Assembly: GCF_038003045.1 (NCBI RefSeq)
Contig: NZ_JBBOOK010000002.1
Span: 868,001 to 932,000 of the forward strand
DNA from: Sporosarcina sp. FSL W7-1349
GTDB lineage: Bacteria > Bacillota > Bacilli > Bacillales_A > Planococcaceae
DNA length: 64,000 bases
Direction: 5' to 3'
Position numbers and translations under genes: made by a program. Below are positions 34,994-45,542 of the stretch, one piece after another. How positions within the stretch are numbered: position 1 is the stretch's first letter; each line of letters begins with the position of its first letter. The notes beneath the pieces were generated by a model. That model was not told the origin of the DNA, ran no database searches, and was given only the letters and a program-made list of their open reading frames with translations.

Positions 34994-36352
34994 TCAGATA
35001 TGCTCCAAGTACTTCCTTCTCTCCCAATCCGTGACCTCAAAGAAATAATCCCTTATCTCATTCTCAACAGCGGTTGTATAATGTTTCACCACGTCTTCGC
35101 CTAAAATTTCCTTGACCCTTTCACTAGTTTTAAAGCGGTCCAATGCTTCTACCAAGTTAGTAGGAAGTTGAGGCACGTTCGGGTCCACATAAGCATCAGT
35201 AGTCGTCATGGACGGCAATTCCAGCTCATTCTCTATTCCGTATAGACCGGATGCCAAACACGCCGCCATGACTAAATAAAAGTTGGCATCTGCGCCAGGA
35301 ATTCTGTTCTCAACCCTGCAGGAGTTGTTTTTCCCATCAATTCTGTAGGCAGTCGTACGATTATCGATTCCCCATGTATTTGTCGATGGAGCACCACCAG
35401 TGTTTATAATCCTCTTATAGGAATTAATATAAGGGGCATATAGCACCATCAGTTCAGGCGTCAGTTCTAACATTCCGGCCAAAAAGTGTTTAGCAATCTT
35501 GGATAATCCATCTGTACTGCTTGGATCATAGAACAGATTGTTTTCACCGTTACTATCCCAAAGACTGATATGTGTATGCCCACTACTTCCAGCATCATTC
35601 GTATCCGGTTTCGCCATGAACGTTGCCAAGAGGCCATTTACCGCTGCAATCTCTTTTGTGCCGCTTTTATATATCGCTGTCTGGTCGGCCATTGTTAGGC
35701 TATCACTATACTTAAAGTTAATCTCATACTGACCTTTCCCCAATTCTCCTTTAACCGATTCGATATCAATGTCCGCCTTTTCAAACTCATTTACAATTTT
35801 ACTTAAAAACCAATCATCTATATTTAAACGGGAAATAGAATAATCGATTGGATAGGGAGAGAGAGGTTGTAAGTTATTAAAGCCTTTTTCCCTTACCGAA
35901 TCATGATTTTCCTTATATACATAAAACTCCAACTCCGAGGCGGCAAATGCCTTGAAACCAAGACCCTCCGCTTTTTCAATCTGCTTTTTCAATATATTCC
36001 GGGGAGCAACCGTAACCGGTTCCTGATTTTTTTCGAACAGATCCCCCAAAACGATCGCTGTTTTCTCAACCCCCGGATAAAGACGCAACGTTGTCAAATC
36101 AGGTACTAGTTTGATGTCATGCAAGCCCGTTTCCATACTACAGAAATCATAGTTATCCAAGAAGTTCAAGTTTACATCCCACGCCAAGTTTACAGCGCAC
36201 GTGTAAACGCCTTCATTCATAATATCCAGAAAGTGTTTGGCCGGAATCTTTTTCCCAAATAATTTTCCCTGCATATCAATCCCAGCTACAATCATTGACT
36301 CTATTTTCTTTTCATTAATAAAATCTTTTAACGTATCAGCATTTAAATTCAA
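34994..36352 (-). CDS. Glutamine synthetase-like gamma-glutamyl-amine ligase (PuuA type)
   Basis: 452 residues from TTG 36352, chosen because GGGAGG lies 9 nt upstream; the frame is open 34 codons further but that part looks non-coding. Glutamine-synthetase core motifs: GSSGHTHISLW, NRTTAYRIDGK and ENRIPGADANFYLVMAACLASG. The last is the wording of PuuA/GlnA-like gamma-glutamylamide synthetases rather than of housekeeping GlnA, and the adenylylation/feedback elements of GlnA are not evident. It should join glutamate to an amine at the cost of ATP. Confidence 0.88.
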   Translation of the reverse strand: MNLNADTLKDFINEKKIESMIVAGIDMQGKLFGKKIPAKHFLDIMNEGVYTCAVNLAWDVNLNFLDNYDFCSMETGLHDIKLVPDLTTLRLYPGVEKTAIVLGDLFEKNQEPVTVAPRNILKKQIEKAEGLGFKAFAASELEFYVYKENHDSVREKGFNNLQPLSPYPIDYSISRLNIDDWFLSKIVNEFEKADIDIESVKGELGKGQYEINFKYSDSLTMADQTAIYKSGTKEIAAVNGLLATFMAKPDTNDAGSSGHTHISLWDSNGENNLFYDPSSTDGLSKIAKHFLAGMLELTPELMVLYAPYINSYKRIINTGGAPSTNTWGIDNRTTAYRIDGKNNSCRVENRIPGADANFYLVMAACLASGLYGIENELELPSMTTTDAYVDPNVPQLPTNLVEALDRFKTSERVKEILGEDVVKHYTTAVENEIRDYFFEVTDWERRKYLEHI

Positions 36353-36453
36353 TTTCGTAATCCTCCCTCGTAAGCTTTTTCGACAGGGGTGATGAAGAGC
36401 CTGATGGATTTCCATAGGAAATGGTCGAGGCTCCCTCAACCCAATCAAAAGCA

Positions 36454-37215
36454 TTAAATTGCTGTCCAGCCGCCATCGACAAAAACGGTACTTCCCGTCA
36501 TATAACTAGAATCGTCGGAAGCTAAAAATAATGCGGCATTGGCAATATCGTCTGGTTTACCAATTCGGCCTACAGGCAAACGATCTAATACCCAACGTTT
36601 CGCTTCTGGATTACTTAATCCCGACGCTGTAAAAGGTGTTTCTACCACTCCAGGTGCAATGTTATTTGCCGTAATACCGTATTGGGCCAGTTCTATTGCA
36701 ATCGCTTTAGTTAATAAATTTAATCCTCCTTTTGACGAATTATAATGTGGTTGGCATTTTCCGCTACTTGACACAATTACATGAGCCTCCACAGATGTAA
36801 TATTAATAATTCTTCCGCCATTACCTGCATTAATCATTTCTTTGGCAGCAATTTGTGAGCATAAAAAAGGCCCTTTCAAATTTACGTCATGAACTTGATC
36901 CCATTCTTTATCGCCCAATTCCAAAAAAGGTGTGAAACCTACGATTCCTGCATTGTTTACCAAAATATCTATCGTTCCAAAAGTACGTACCGTTTCATCG
37001 ATCATTCTTTGAACTTCATCTCTCTTTGTGACATCCATTTTAATCACTAATCCATTACTCTCAGCGCCCGCTAGTCTTAAGGTTTCTTGTGCACCTTCCT
37101 CATTCAAGTCTGCAATAACAACATTTGCCCCTTCACTGAAGAATTTTAATGCGATAGCTCTGCCATTTCCTGAACCAGCACCTGTCACAATTGCTGTTTT
37201 ATTTTTTAGTTTCAT
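36454..37215 (-). CDS. Short-chain dehydrogenase/reductase
   Basis: 253 residues. Rossmann cofactor motif TGAGSGNGRAIA, NNAG at about residue 88, catalytic Ser in NITSVEA and YxxxK in HYNSSKGG; C-terminal FVDGGWTAI. NAD(P)-dependent alcohol dehydrogenase of the classical SDR type. Its stop overlaps nothing, but its start overlaps the M20 gene stop by 4 bp. Presence of an SDR where PuuB (an amine oxidase) stands in the putrescine route suggests that the glutamylated substrate is an amino-alcohol; inference. Confidence 0.93.
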   Translation of the reverse strand: MKLKNKTAIVTGAGSGNGRAIALKFFSEGANVVIADLNEEGAQETLRLAGAESNGLVIKMDVTKRDEVQRMIDETVRTFGTIDILVNNAGIVGFTPFLELGDKEWDQVHDVNLKGPFLCSQIAAKEMINAGNGGRIINITSVEAHVIVSSSGKCQPHYNSSKGGLNLLTKAIAIELAQYGITANNIAPGVVETPFTASGLSNPEAKRWVLDRLPVGRIGKPDDIANAALFLASDDSSYMTGSTVFVDGGWTAI

Positions 37216-38327
37216 AAAGTTTCCCTCCTGGAATGTAGTAAAAAATCATTTAATATCTTTCTATAATTAATTAGAGATTGCACATAAACAAATTCATCTG
37301 GTCCATGATGGCCTGCTCCCGCCGGTCCAAACTCTACTGCGGAAACACCGTATTCTGAATAAAATCTTGTATCAGCCGTTCCGTATTGACCGATAAAATG
37401 GATATCTTTTTTTGTTACCTTATTAGCAATAGTCTTTAATTGATTAACAAAAATATTATCTTCATCAACCAAGACTGGTACACCCATTTTCAGTAAAGTG
37501 ATTTCTGCACCTTGAACCTCAGATTTGATAAGATTGTAAATCTCTTCTGGATTTTGCTCCGGAAGTAATCGAATATCCAGATCAAAAGAGCATACATCAG
37601 GGACTTGATTGATCACCCCTCCGCCAATAATAGTGGAAAGATTAAAAGATTCCTTTGGAAAAAAGGTGTTTGTTTCCTGAAAGCATGGTAAATTTTTTAT
37701 TTTTCGATAGACTTCCATCGCTTTTTCAATAGCATTGTCCCCTTGCCATGGTCGGCTCGCATGGGCAGACCTTCCCTTTACGGTAATTTTTAATTGTAAA
37801 ACACCTTTGGCTTGGATGGAAATATTGTAATTAGTAGGTTCTCCACAAATTACAAAATCCGCCAAATATCCATTCTCGACTAAAAATTTACTGCCGTTTT
37901 CTCCTCCCTTTTCTTCATCAGGAACTAGAACTAAGGAAACATTATATTTGAGGTTGTCCCTCTTCGTAAGATCACTCATGACTAACATCATAGTCGCAAC
38001 CGCGCCAAGCATGTCATAGCTTCCTCTTCCGTATAATTTACCATCTTCTATTCTTGGTTGAAAAACACCCTCTCCTCCTGGGACAACATCAATATGTCCA
38101 TTTAAAATTACTTTTGGGAGACTTTTATTTTTATTCGGCAAGTTTGCAACAATTATTTTAAGTCCTTCATTTTCTAATACCTCAACGTTCATACCATGTT
38201 CTTGCAACCAGGCAGAACAAAAATCCATACAAGAATTGATTTCATTTGGTTTCACTGCTTTATACTTGATAAGAGTTTTTGTTAACTCTATCTCTTTACT
38301 GCTTTCCATCGGCTTACAATAATCCAA
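37212..38327 (-). CDS. M20 family peptidase, ArgE/DapE type
   Basis: 371 residues from TTG 38327, 6 nt behind GGGGAGGTG; the frame extends to 38357 without a ribosome site. Metal ligands: LNGHIDVVPGGE, GRGSYDMLGAV, VPDEEKGGENG with the catalytic Glu, GEPTNYN and GPAGAGHHGPDE. It deacylates an N-acyl-amino acid or cleaves a dipeptide. First gene after the sigma-54 promoter, about 70 nt downstream of the predicted start site. Confidence 0.92.
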   Translation of the reverse strand: MDYCKPMESSKEIELTKTLIKYKAVKPNEINSCMDFCSAWLQEHGMNVEVLENEGLKIIVANLPNKNKSLPKVILNGHIDVVPGGEGVFQPRIEDGKLYGRGSYDMLGAVATMMLVMSDLTKRDNLKYNVSLVLVPDEEKGGENGSKFLVENGYLADFVICGEPTNYNISIQAKGVLQLKITVKGRSAHASRPWQGDNAIEKAMEVYRKIKNLPCFQETNTFFPKESFNLSTIIGGGVINQVPDVCSFDLDIRLLPEQNPEEIYNLIKSEVQGAEITLLKMGVPVLVDEDNIFVNQLKTIANKVTKKDIHFIGQYGTADTRFYSEYGVSAVEFGPAGAGHHGPDEFVYVQSLINYRKILNDFLLHSRRETL

Positions 38328-38406
38328 TTGCTTCACCTCCCCAGATTTACTAACCATTCAAAAACAACCCCCTACTTATTATAAAAGTTCACCTCATAAA
38401 CTTATA

Positions 38407-38422
38407 TGCAAGAACTGTGCCA
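38407..38422 (-). promoter_or_regulatory. Sigma-54 (-24/-12) promoter
   Basis: Minus strand TGGCACAGTTCTTGCA: TGGCAC (-24 element) and TTGCA (-12 element) with canonical spacing, a full consensus match. It faces the eight-gene operon beginning at 38327 and lies next to a sigma-54 activator gene. Confidence 0.93.
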
Positions 38423-38465
38423 AGATAAATGTTCAGTTAATTCAGTAATAAATGGTGTAAAGGAA

Positions 38466-38520
38466 TAAAAAAAGGGGATAACAACGGGATTTAATCCAAT
38501 TATAATCCCGTTGTTATCCC
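38466..38520 (-). terminator. Terminator of the sigma-54 regulator
   Basis: A perfect 16-bp stem GGGATAACAACGGGAT / ATCCCGTTGTTATCCC with a 14-nt loop, followed on the minus strand by TTTTTTT. It separates the regulator from the regulated promoter 44 nt away. Confidence 0.93.
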
Positions 38521-38529
38521 AATTATTAT

Positions 38530-40572
38530 TCATAATTGTGCTACTTCAATTCCTTTATTTGTTAATGAACAACCAGACCTACCTTTGCCGATGGAGATAT
38601 ATCCCTCCTCCTCTAGTATTTTTAATTCTTTTCTAATCCCCATCTCACTAATACTGATGCCATTATCCCTTGCTTCTTTTAATAATGATCTTCGACCAGC
38701 CGACAGTCCATACTGATTCATTTCATAAATTAATATTAACAAAAATTGTTTTATATCCTGTTTGGATAATCGACGTAGGCCTTTATCATTCTCTTCCTCT
38801 TTCTTAACCTCTTCCAAGGATAAGTTTGAAAATGGGAGATCTTTTTTATCTATTTCTCCATTGGACATTATAGATAAATATTCAATTACATTTTCTAACT
38901 CTCTTATATTACCCGGCCAGTTATAGGTCTCAAAATAATGTTTTGCTTCAGAACTGAATATCAGGCTTGCCCCTCTTTTCAACATAAAGTGATTTGTGAG
39001 GGGCCAAATATCTTCAATCCTATCTCTTAATGGTGGGATATCCAATTGAAGAACTTTTAAGCGATAATATAGATCATCCCTGAACTTTCCTTCTTGAACT
39101 AATTGAAATAAATTCTTATTCGTAGCCGCTACTACTCGTACATCTACTGGGATTACTTTGGTTCCGCCTACCCTTAGAACTTCTTTTTGCTGTAACACAC
39201 GCAATAACCTACTCTGCATATTAGGTGAAATATCACCAATTTCGTCCAAAAAAATTGTTCCCTTATGTGCTTGCTCAAATAGTCCTTGTTTTCCCCCTTT
39301 TTTTGCTCCAGTAAAAGCACCTTCATCATAACCGAACAATTCACTTTCCAATAAGTTCTCCGGTAAAGCACTACAATTTACCGCAACAAAAGGAAATAGG
39401 TTTCTAGAAGAATAATTGTGGATTGAATGAGCAAATAATTCTTTTCCTGTTCCACTTTCTCCTATTATTAAAATATTAGAATCACTTCTTGACATTTTAT
39501 TAGCTAGCCCTTTTAGTTTCTCTATCTTATTTGACTTTGAAATAATATCAGTAAACTTGTATTTCGCGACATGTCCTCTTTCTTTTATCTTCAAACGTAA
39601 CTTGATTTCCAGTTCTTCTACTTCTTTTGCAATTTTAAAAGTAATGATACCTCCTAAATCTTTACTGTTATCTCCTTGTAAAAAAACTGCATTCATAATC
39701 ACCTTTTGCTTGTTAATAAAACATACCTTATGTTTTATATCATTTAAATTTGTAAAGTCTTTACTAACAGTGCTTAGTAAGTAATCAATTTTTCTCCCTA
39801 TAAGATCCCAAGAGTTTTGCTGAAAGAGATGTTCCGCCACTTTATTAAAGATGGTAATTTTATTACTTGCATCAAAAGCTACTACTCCATCTTGAACATT
39901 ATTTAACGTCTGCGTTAAATAATCTGTGTTGTCCATAAGATTTTGCATTGTTGTTTGTAAACCAATTGACCTGGGAACAATTTTATCGGAATAGTCCTTC
40001 ATTTTTTTTCGTAATTCGCTATTTAATAAATCGAACCGAGATAATATGTCTACAATTGTACTTGTATCTATTACTCGCTCCTTAATATTGATAAGGCTTT
40101 TTACATTCTCTGTGATTTCATTTTGTTCTCCAGGAGTTACTGCCTCACTAACATTGGGCACATTCTTCATGCCCGGATATGCTGGGATAAACTTGATATG
40201 TCTAGCTCCCAATTCATATAATAATGAAATACTTTCCACCGCGGAATCTTTATTGTCATTAATTAATAGAATGTCTTTTCCTGGAGTAAGGGAAAGCAAC
40301 TTTTCCCAACTGTCTTTTAATAACGTTCTTCTAATATAAAGAATCTCAGTGTCCATATTAATATTAAGAGAACCTTTATGCATAAACATAGTTTGTGTAC
40401 TTACTAAAACCAAATCAAATTTAGTCGTATTATTAGACCACTGCTCCATTGAAAAGGGGGAAAATGAAATATAATCACCAATTAAGTTCCTTAGTTGTTT
40501 TGTTAAACCCACTGCCGTTTCTTCTCTTCCAGCAATAATAGCTATGCTAATATGTCTGTTAATGATAATCAC
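38530..40572 (-). CDS. Sigma-54-dependent enhancer-binding regulator with winged-helix C-terminus
   Basis: 680 residues. An N-terminal ~190-residue PrpR-like sensor is followed by a PAS domain ([21 protein letters not shown]) and the AAA+ activator: Walker A GESGTGKE, sigma-54-contacting GAFTGA loop ([15 protein letters not shown]), Walker B IFLDEIGD and Arg finger region FRDDLYYRL. The C-terminus is not the usual Fis helix-turn-helix but a winged-helix-like segment ([20 protein letters not shown]). It should remodel sigma-54 RNA polymerase at the promoter at 38407-38422. The start is unsure: GTG at 40572 lies inside GGGGTG, and a rare ATT 6 nt on would be better spaced. Confidence 0.93.
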   Translation of the reverse strand: MIIINRHISIAIIAGREETAVGLTKQLRNLIGDYISFSPFSMEQWSNNTTKFDLVLVSTQTMFMHKGSLNINMDTEILYIRRTLLKDSWEKLLSLTPGKDILLINDNKDSAVESISLLYELGARHIKFIPAYPGMKNVPNVSEAVTPGEQNEITENVKSLINIKERVIDTSTIVDILSRFDLLNSELRKKMKDYSDKIVPRSIGLQTTMQNLMDNTDYLTQTLNNVQDGVVAFDASNKITIFNKVAEHLFQQNSWDLIGRKIDYLLSTVSKDFTNLNDIKHKVCFINKQKVIMNAVFLQGDNSKDLGGIITFKIAKEVEELEIKLRLKIKERGHVAKYKFTDIISKSNKIEKLKGLANKMSRSDSNILIIGESGTGKELFAHSIHNYSSRNLFPFVAVNCSALPENLLESELFGYDEGAFTGAKKGGKQGLFEQAHKGTIFLDEIGDISPNMQSRLLRVLQQKEVLRVGGTKVIPVDVRVVAATNKNLFQLVQEGKFRDDLYYRLKVLQLDIPPLRDRIEDIWPLTNHFMLKRGASLIFSSEAKHYFETYNWPGNIRELENVIEYLSIMSNGEIDKKDLPFSNLSLEEVKKEEENDKGLRRLSKQDIKQFLLILIYEMNQYGLSAGRRSLLKEARDNGISISEMGIRKELKILEEEGYISIGKGRSGCSLTNKGIEVAQL

Positions 40573-40663
40573 CCCAAACTTTTTATTTTCAGTAATTTAA
40601 CACTGATATGCTATATTGGATTTTCAGTTTATCCCTAACGTTGCTAGCAATTTTTATAATAGG

Positions 40664-40694
40664 AAAAACACCTCGTTCTAATTGGAAGAGGTGT
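40664..40694 (-). terminator. Second stem-loop between dnaC and the regulator
   Basis: ACACCTC / GAGGTGT with inner TTC/GAA pairs and a minus-strand TTTTTCC tail. It is either a back-up terminator for dnaC or a leader terminator of the regulator gene 100 nt downstream. Confidence 0.6.
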
Positions 40695-40749
40695 CCCTTA
40701 TATGATAGATCAAAATCATCAACACAATCAACTAGGCAATACAACCCTA

Positions 40750-40796
40750 TTAAAAAACACGAACATCCCGATCTTTTATCTGGACGTTCGTGTTTT
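40750..40796 (-). terminator. Terminator of the rpsR/dnaC region
   Basis: AAACACGAACaTCC / GGAcGTTCGTGTTT long stem with T/A runs on both sides, 8 nt after the dnaC stop. Confidence 0.9.
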
Positions 40797-40803
40797 TGCA
40801 ATT

Positions 40804-42156
40804 TTAATACGCTGCTGGGGCATGCTGGCTCCAGTCGATATTGACAAACTTGTTATATTCCTTGGCGAAGGCGAGTGTTACAGTACCAGTCGGACCGTTC
40901 CGCTGCTTGGCTATAATGATTTCAATCATATTCTGATTCTCTGTTTCCTTATCATAATAGTCTTCACGATACAGAAACGAAACGATATCAGCATCTTGCT
41001 CGATACTTCCCGATTCCCGTAAATCCGACATCATCGGACGCTTGTCTTGACGCTGTTCCACGCCACGGGATAGCTGGGACAATGCGATGACAGGCACTTT
41101 CAACTCACGGGCGAGCGCCTTTAAGGAACGGGAAATCTCGGAAACTTCTTGCTGGCGGTTCTCTCCGGAACGACCGCTTCCTTGGATCAATTGCAAATAG
41201 TCGATCATGATCATGCCAAGGCCATGTTCCTGCTGGAGACGTCGGCATTTGGAACGGATTTCATTGATCCGAATTCCGGGGGAGTCATCGATGAAGATCC
41301 CCGCATTGGATAAGCTTCCCATAGCCATTGTCAACTTCCGCCAGTCTTCCGCCTCCAGGTTTCCGGTCCGCAGCACTTGCGCATCGATATTGCCCTCCGC
41401 ACAAAGCATCCGCATGACGAGTTGCTCGGCACCCATCTCCAAACTGAAGATGGCTACATTCTCATCTGTCTTCGTAGCAACATTTTGTGCCACATTCAAT
41501 GCGAACGCCGTCTTCCCGACGGAGGGGCGGGCGGCAACGATGATTAGGTCATTGCGCTGGAAACCGGCAGTGATTTTATCCAGATCCCGGAAGCCGGTCG
41601 GTATCCCGGTCACTTCACCTTTACGTGTATGAAGTAGCTCGATGTTGTCGTATGTTTCGACCAACACGTCTTTGATATGACGGAAATCACCCGCATTTTT
41701 GCGATTGGAGACTTCCATCATTTTCTTTTCTGCTTCGGATAAAAGCGCCTCGACTTCGTCCTCTCTCGTATAGCCATCCTCGACAATGGAAGTGGCTACC
41801 CGTATCAGACGGCGCAGTAAAGCTTTCTCTTCTACAATCTTTGCATAGTGGACAATGTTGGCAGCGGTTGGAACGGCATTGGCCAGCTCCGTCAAATAGG
41901 AGATGCCGCCAACATCCTCCAATTCCTTTTTAGCCGATAATTCTTCAGTTACCGTAACGACGTCAATGGCTTGGCCTTTATCACTCAAGCCGATCATCGT
42001 ATCAAAAATTTTCCGGTGCGCCATCCGGTAGAAATCTTCTGGCGTGAGGATTTCCGCCGCTGTGATGAGCACTTGCGGTTCAAGGAAAATTGCTCCGATG
42101 ACCGACTGTTCCGCTTCGTTATTATGTGGGGGGACGCGATCGATCATCTGGTCCAT
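40804..42156 (-). CDS. dnaC: Replicative DNA helicase (DnaB orthologue)
   Basis: 450 residues. An N-terminal helical domain (PPHNNEAEQSVIGAIFLEPQ) is linked to a RecA-like motor with Walker A ARPSVGKTAFALN, Walker B GMIMIDYLQLI and SDLRESGSIEQDADIV. The hexamer unwinds the fork ahead of DNA polymerase and binds primase. Named dnaC in Bacillus subtilis, dnaB elsewhere. It is 15 bp after rplI in the same transcript, the conserved gdpP-rplI-dnaC order. Confidence 0.98.
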   Translation of the reverse strand: MDQMIDRVPPHNNEAEQSVIGAIFLEPQVLITAAEILTPEDFYRMAHRKIFDTMIGLSDKGQAIDVVTVTEELSAKKELEDVGGISYLTELANAVPTAANIVHYAKIVEEKALLRRLIRVATSIVEDGYTREDEVEALLSEAEKKMMEVSNRKNAGDFRHIKDVLVETYDNIELLHTRKGEVTGIPTGFRDLDKITAGFQRNDLIIVAARPSVGKTAFALNVAQNVATKTDENVAIFSLEMGAEQLVMRMLCAEGNIDAQVLRTGNLEAEDWRKLTMAMGSLSNAGIFIDDSPGIRINEIRSKCRRLQQEHGLGMIMIDYLQLIQGSGRSGENRQQEVSEISRSLKALARELKVPVIALSQLSRGVEQRQDKRPMMSDLRESGSIEQDADIVSFLYREDYYDKETENQNMIEIIIAKQRNGPTGTVTLAFAKEYNKFVNIDWSQHAPAAY

Positions 42157-42171
42157 CGTACTATCTCCTTA

Positions 42172-42618
42172 TCATTCTTCGGTTACATGGACTTTCAAAG
42201 TTGCCGTCACTTCTGGATGCAGTTTCACCGGGACATTCGTGTAACCAAGCGCACGGATGGCATCCGGCAATTCCATTTTCCGACGGTCCACTTTGATGCC
42301 TTCGCTTTTATTTAGAGCTTCCGCAATCTGCTTCGTTGTAATCGATCCGAAGAGGCGTCCGCCTTCTCCCGATTTCGCCTTCATCTCGACGGTGATATTG
42401 TCCAGCTTCTCTTTTAAGGCTTGGGCTTCTTTCAACTCTTCAGCAGCATCTTGGGCGGCACGCTTTTTCTGGCCTTCCAATTTGCTTAAGTTTCCTGGCG
42501 TTGCTTCAACAGCCACATTATTTTTAAACAGGAAGTTCTGTGCGTATCCAGGAGACACTTCCTTGATTTCGCCCTTCTTCGCTGTCCCTTTTACGTCCTT
42601 CAAGAAAATCACTTTCAT
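42172..42618 (-). CDS. rplI: 50S ribosomal protein L9
   Basis: 148 residues of full length. N-terminal [19 protein letters not shown] and GYAQNFL motif, long connecting helix ([20 protein letters not shown]) and C-terminal domain. A structural component of the large ribosomal subunit. Confidence 0.98.
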   Translation of the reverse strand: MKVIFLKDVKGTAKKGEIKEVSPGYAQNFLFKNNVAVEATPGNLSKLEGQKKRAAQDAAEELKEAQALKEKLDNITVEMKAKSGEGGRLFGSITTKQIAEALNKSEGIKVDRRKMELPDAIRALGYTNVPVKLHPEVTATLKVHVTEE

Positions 42619-42619
42619 C

Positions 42620-44590
42620 TCAATTTCCCCTCTCCGTATGATTTTGAATGACTGCTCTTAACATTTCTTCGGCCTCTTCTACTGAATCGACTTCCAATTG
42701 ACAGGCCGCATTGGTCAGATGCCCACCGCCGCCCAGCTCTTCCATGATCAACTGGACATTGAATTCACCTAAAGACCGGGCACTGATACCAATCTTTCCG
42801 TCGGCACGCGGTGCAATGACAAACGATGCCGTCACGCCTTGCATCGTCAGCAAGATATCGGCCGTTTGTGCAATCAAGACCGAACCGTAGGCAACCCCAT
42901 CCGCCCCGGTGGCAATGGCAATACCATCGTCGTCTAAATCGACGGTCTCAATCAATTTTGCCCGTTTGACATACGTGTCGATGTCCTCTTTCAACAGGCG
43001 CTGAACGAGAATTGTATCCGCCCCGTTCGTCCGAAGATAAGAGGCCGCTTCAAACGTCCTCGAACCTGTACGGAGCGTAAAACTCTTCGTATCAACAATG
43101 ATACCGGCTAGCAATGCGGTTGATTCGAGCATTGTCAGCTTCTCATGTTTTGGTTGATATTCGATCAATTCCGTAACGAGTTCGGCAGTTGACGAGGCAT
43201 ATGGCTCCATATAGACAAGCATCGTGTTTTTGATGAATTCCTCACCGCGTCGATGATGATCGATGACGACCATTTTCTCGGCCTTGTCCACAATCCGTTC
43301 ATCAATGACCATGCTCGGTTTATGGGTATCGACTACAATGACGAGCGATTTACTCGTCATCATCGCCAATGCCTCATCCGGGCTGATGAATTGCCGGAAA
43401 AGCTCCGGCTCGCCCTCGATTTCATCCATCAACCGCGTGACACTACCATCCAGCTCATTGAAATTGATGACGATATATCCTTCTACATTATTCATGCGAG
43501 CCATCTTCCTGACACCGATGGATGCGCCAATCGCGTCCATATCCGGCATGCGATGCCCCATGACAAACACTTTGTCGCTCCCTTGGATTAGATCGCGCAA
43601 CGCATGGGAGATGACGCGTGCCCGGACACGCGTCCGTTTTTCCACCGGATTCGTTTTCCCACCGTAAAACTTCAACTTGCCGTCGGACCGTTTGATGGCG
43701 ACTTGATCGCCGCCCCGGCCTAACACCAAGTCCAAACTGGATTGCGCCAGTTCTCCCAGCTCAATGAGGGAGTCCGATCCTGTTCCAACCCCGATACTGA
43801 GCGTCAGGGAAGTGCTCTGTTTCGCTGTCGTTTCCCGGATTTCATCCAAAAGGGAGAACTTCGATTTCTCCAGCACCACCAAGGTCCCTTCATTGAAAAC
43901 GGCGAGAAACCGGTCGGAGGCGATTCGTTTCACGAAGATTCCATTCTTCGTTGCCCAATCATTGACCAACGAGGTAACAAGAGAGTTGAGCTGACTTCGC
44001 GTTTGGTCGTCCATTGTCTGGGCAACCTCGTCGTAGTTATCGACGAGTAGAATGCCGAGCACGGTCCGATCCGCGTCATACAACGATTCCATCTCTACTT
44101 GTTCTGTGACGTCAAATAAATAAATAAGTTTTTCTTCCACTTTATAAAAAATATTATACGAGCGATCTCCAATCGTCAGCAGGGAATGCTCGGATGTTTC
44201 ACTTTTCACCAAAGGCTCGAATTGGTCGGATAAGCTGAACAATTCTTCGCCGATCAACGTTTCCATGTTGAACATCTTGGCGGCAAAAGGGTTGGCCCAT
44301 TCGATCACCTGGTTTTCATTCAACAAAATGATTCCAATCGGCATTTCCAACAATGCTTCTTCGCCGACCTTTTTCATGCGGTACGACAGGGTTTCGATAT
44401 GTTTTTCCGTTTCGAGGTAGGTGCGCTCTTCCGCTTTCCATGCAGCCCCGATGAAGATGGCGAACAGGACGGTGTACAAAAGACCGAACCAGAAATTGGA
44501 CAAGAACAGCAACACGGCCGCCAAGACACCAAGAAGAGAAAGGGCTAGTAATGGATACCGGATTGCTCTTATTCTAAAAAAAGATGTCAT
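42620..44590 (-). CDS. gdpP: Cyclic di-AMP phosphodiesterase GdpP
   Basis: 656 residues from ATG 44590, where AAGGAG lies 9 nt upstream; the frame runs to 44635. Two membrane helices, a PAS domain, a degenerate GGDEF domain (SDRFLAVF) and a DHH/DHHA1 phosphodiesterase with [27 protein letters not shown] and [11 protein letters not shown]. It hydrolyses c-di-AMP at the membrane and so affects osmotic and cell-wall homeostasis. Stop and rplI start are nearly contiguous. Confidence 0.96.
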   Translation of the reverse strand: MTSFFRIRAIRYPLLALSLLGVLAAVLLFLSNFWFGLLYTVLFAIFIGAAWKAEERTYLETEKHIETLSYRMKKVGEEALLEMPIGIILLNENQVIEWANPFAAKMFNMETLIGEELFSLSDQFEPLVKSETSEHSLLTIGDRSYNIFYKVEEKLIYLFDVTEQVEMESLYDADRTVLGILLVDNYDEVAQTMDDQTRSQLNSLVTSLVNDWATKNGIFVKRIASDRFLAVFNEGTLVVLEKSKFSLLDEIRETTAKQSTSLTLSIGVGTGSDSLIELGELAQSSLDLVLGRGGDQVAIKRSDGKLKFYGGKTNPVEKRTRVRARVISHALRDLIQGSDKVFVMGHRMPDMDAIGASIGVRKMARMNNVEGYIVINFNELDGSVTRLMDEIEGEPELFRQFISPDEALAMMTSKSLVIVVDTHKPSMVIDERIVDKAEKMVVIDHHRRGEEFIKNTMLVYMEPYASSTAELVTELIEYQPKHEKLTMLESTALLAGIIVDTKSFTLRTGSRTFEAASYLRTNGADTILVQRLLKEDIDTYVKRAKLIETVDLDDDGIAIATGADGVAYGSVLIAQTADILLTMQGVTASFVIAPRADGKIGISARSLGEFNVQLIMEELGGGGHLTNAACQLEVDSVEEAEEMLRAVIQNHTERGN

Positions 44591-44603
44591 CGTTCCCAGC
44601 TCC

Positions 44604-45542
44604 TTACTTTGTCTTGTCTCTTCCGATCCAGGCACGAATATTCACGCCCGTGTCCACAATTCCAAGGAATGTCGTCATCGGGCTTAGCAATAGCGCTAGG
44701 ACCGTCAGCAGCCCGGTCACGGCCTTCGGGACCTTCATCGTGTGCATATAGTAATGGATCAACGAAATCCCTTGCAACAAGAATAGGACCCGCAAGATGA
44801 TGGTCGCATTCATCGTCATCAAATAGAGGTCGGAACCCGGCTCCATTTTGACAAAAAGGGTGATCAGGATTAGTATTCCATAAACGACCGCAGTAATGAA
44901 GGGAAGTTTCATATTCCGGAATGGCGGAAATTTCGGGACTTCATGCCGCAGACGCCGAGCCACCGCCAGATTCAAGGAGACAAGGATAAATGCGACTGAA
45001 AAGATCCCCAAGATGAAAATGGCCGGGATGGTGTTCTCGTACATGGTGAACGTCGATTCCATCATCTGCTCGTAGCCCTCCGGCAGTCCGCCAAACGTCC
45101 TCATTGTTTCCGTCATTTGGTCTTGCATTTCGCGTAGGATGCGGAACAGTTCATCCACAAAGTTGAATTGGAATAAGAAAACGGCCCCTACATACATAAG
45201 GATAGTAGTAATGAGTAAAGACAAAGCAGTTGCCATGAAGATATACAATTTCGATTTTCCCAACTTGACGGTTTCTCCAATTACAAAACCGAGCAGGCCG
45301 AGGATAAAAGCGAGCGGAATCAGGAAGAGCCCCCCGACCAACATTGACAACAGCACGCCTGCAAACGTAACGAGCAGGGACGATGCCCGGTCATAGGTGA
45401 GCCGGTATAACAGGATCGGCAATGGGATGAAGAGCATCGTCACATTTCCGATAAAGGGCACATAGAGAGAGACCGCAAGCAAGATGGCAAAGAGTGCAAT
45501 CATCATCGCTCCATATGTGATCTTTCTTGCATTATCTGGCAT
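44604..45542 (-). CDS. yybS: DUF2232 membrane protein YybS
   Basis: 312 residues from ATG 45542 (GGAGG 9 nt upstream). About eight hydrophobic helices, family DUF2232, always beside gdpP in Bacillales. It resembles S-component-type transporters (Ecf-like) but no substrate is known. Ends 13 bp before gdpP. Confidence 0.88.
   Translation of the reverse strand: MPDNARKITYGAMMIALFAILLAVSLYVPFIGNVTMLFIPLPILLYRLTYDRASSLLVTFAGVLLSMLVGGLFLIPLAFILGLLGFVIGETVKLGKSKLYIFMATALSLLITTILMYVGAVFLFQFNFVDELFRILREMQDQMTETMRTFGGLPEGYEQMMESTFTMYENTIPAIFILGIFSVAFILVSLNLAVARRLRHEVPKFPPFRNMKLPFITAVVYGILILITLFVKMEPGSDLYLMTMNATIILRVLFLLQGISLIHYYMHTMKVPKAVTGLLTVLALLLSPMTTFLGIVDTGVNIRAWIGRDKTK

Noticed and set aside
40608..41022. 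Plus-strand ORFs downstream of dnaC
   Set aside because: They run through two terminator hairpins and the antisense of dnaC.
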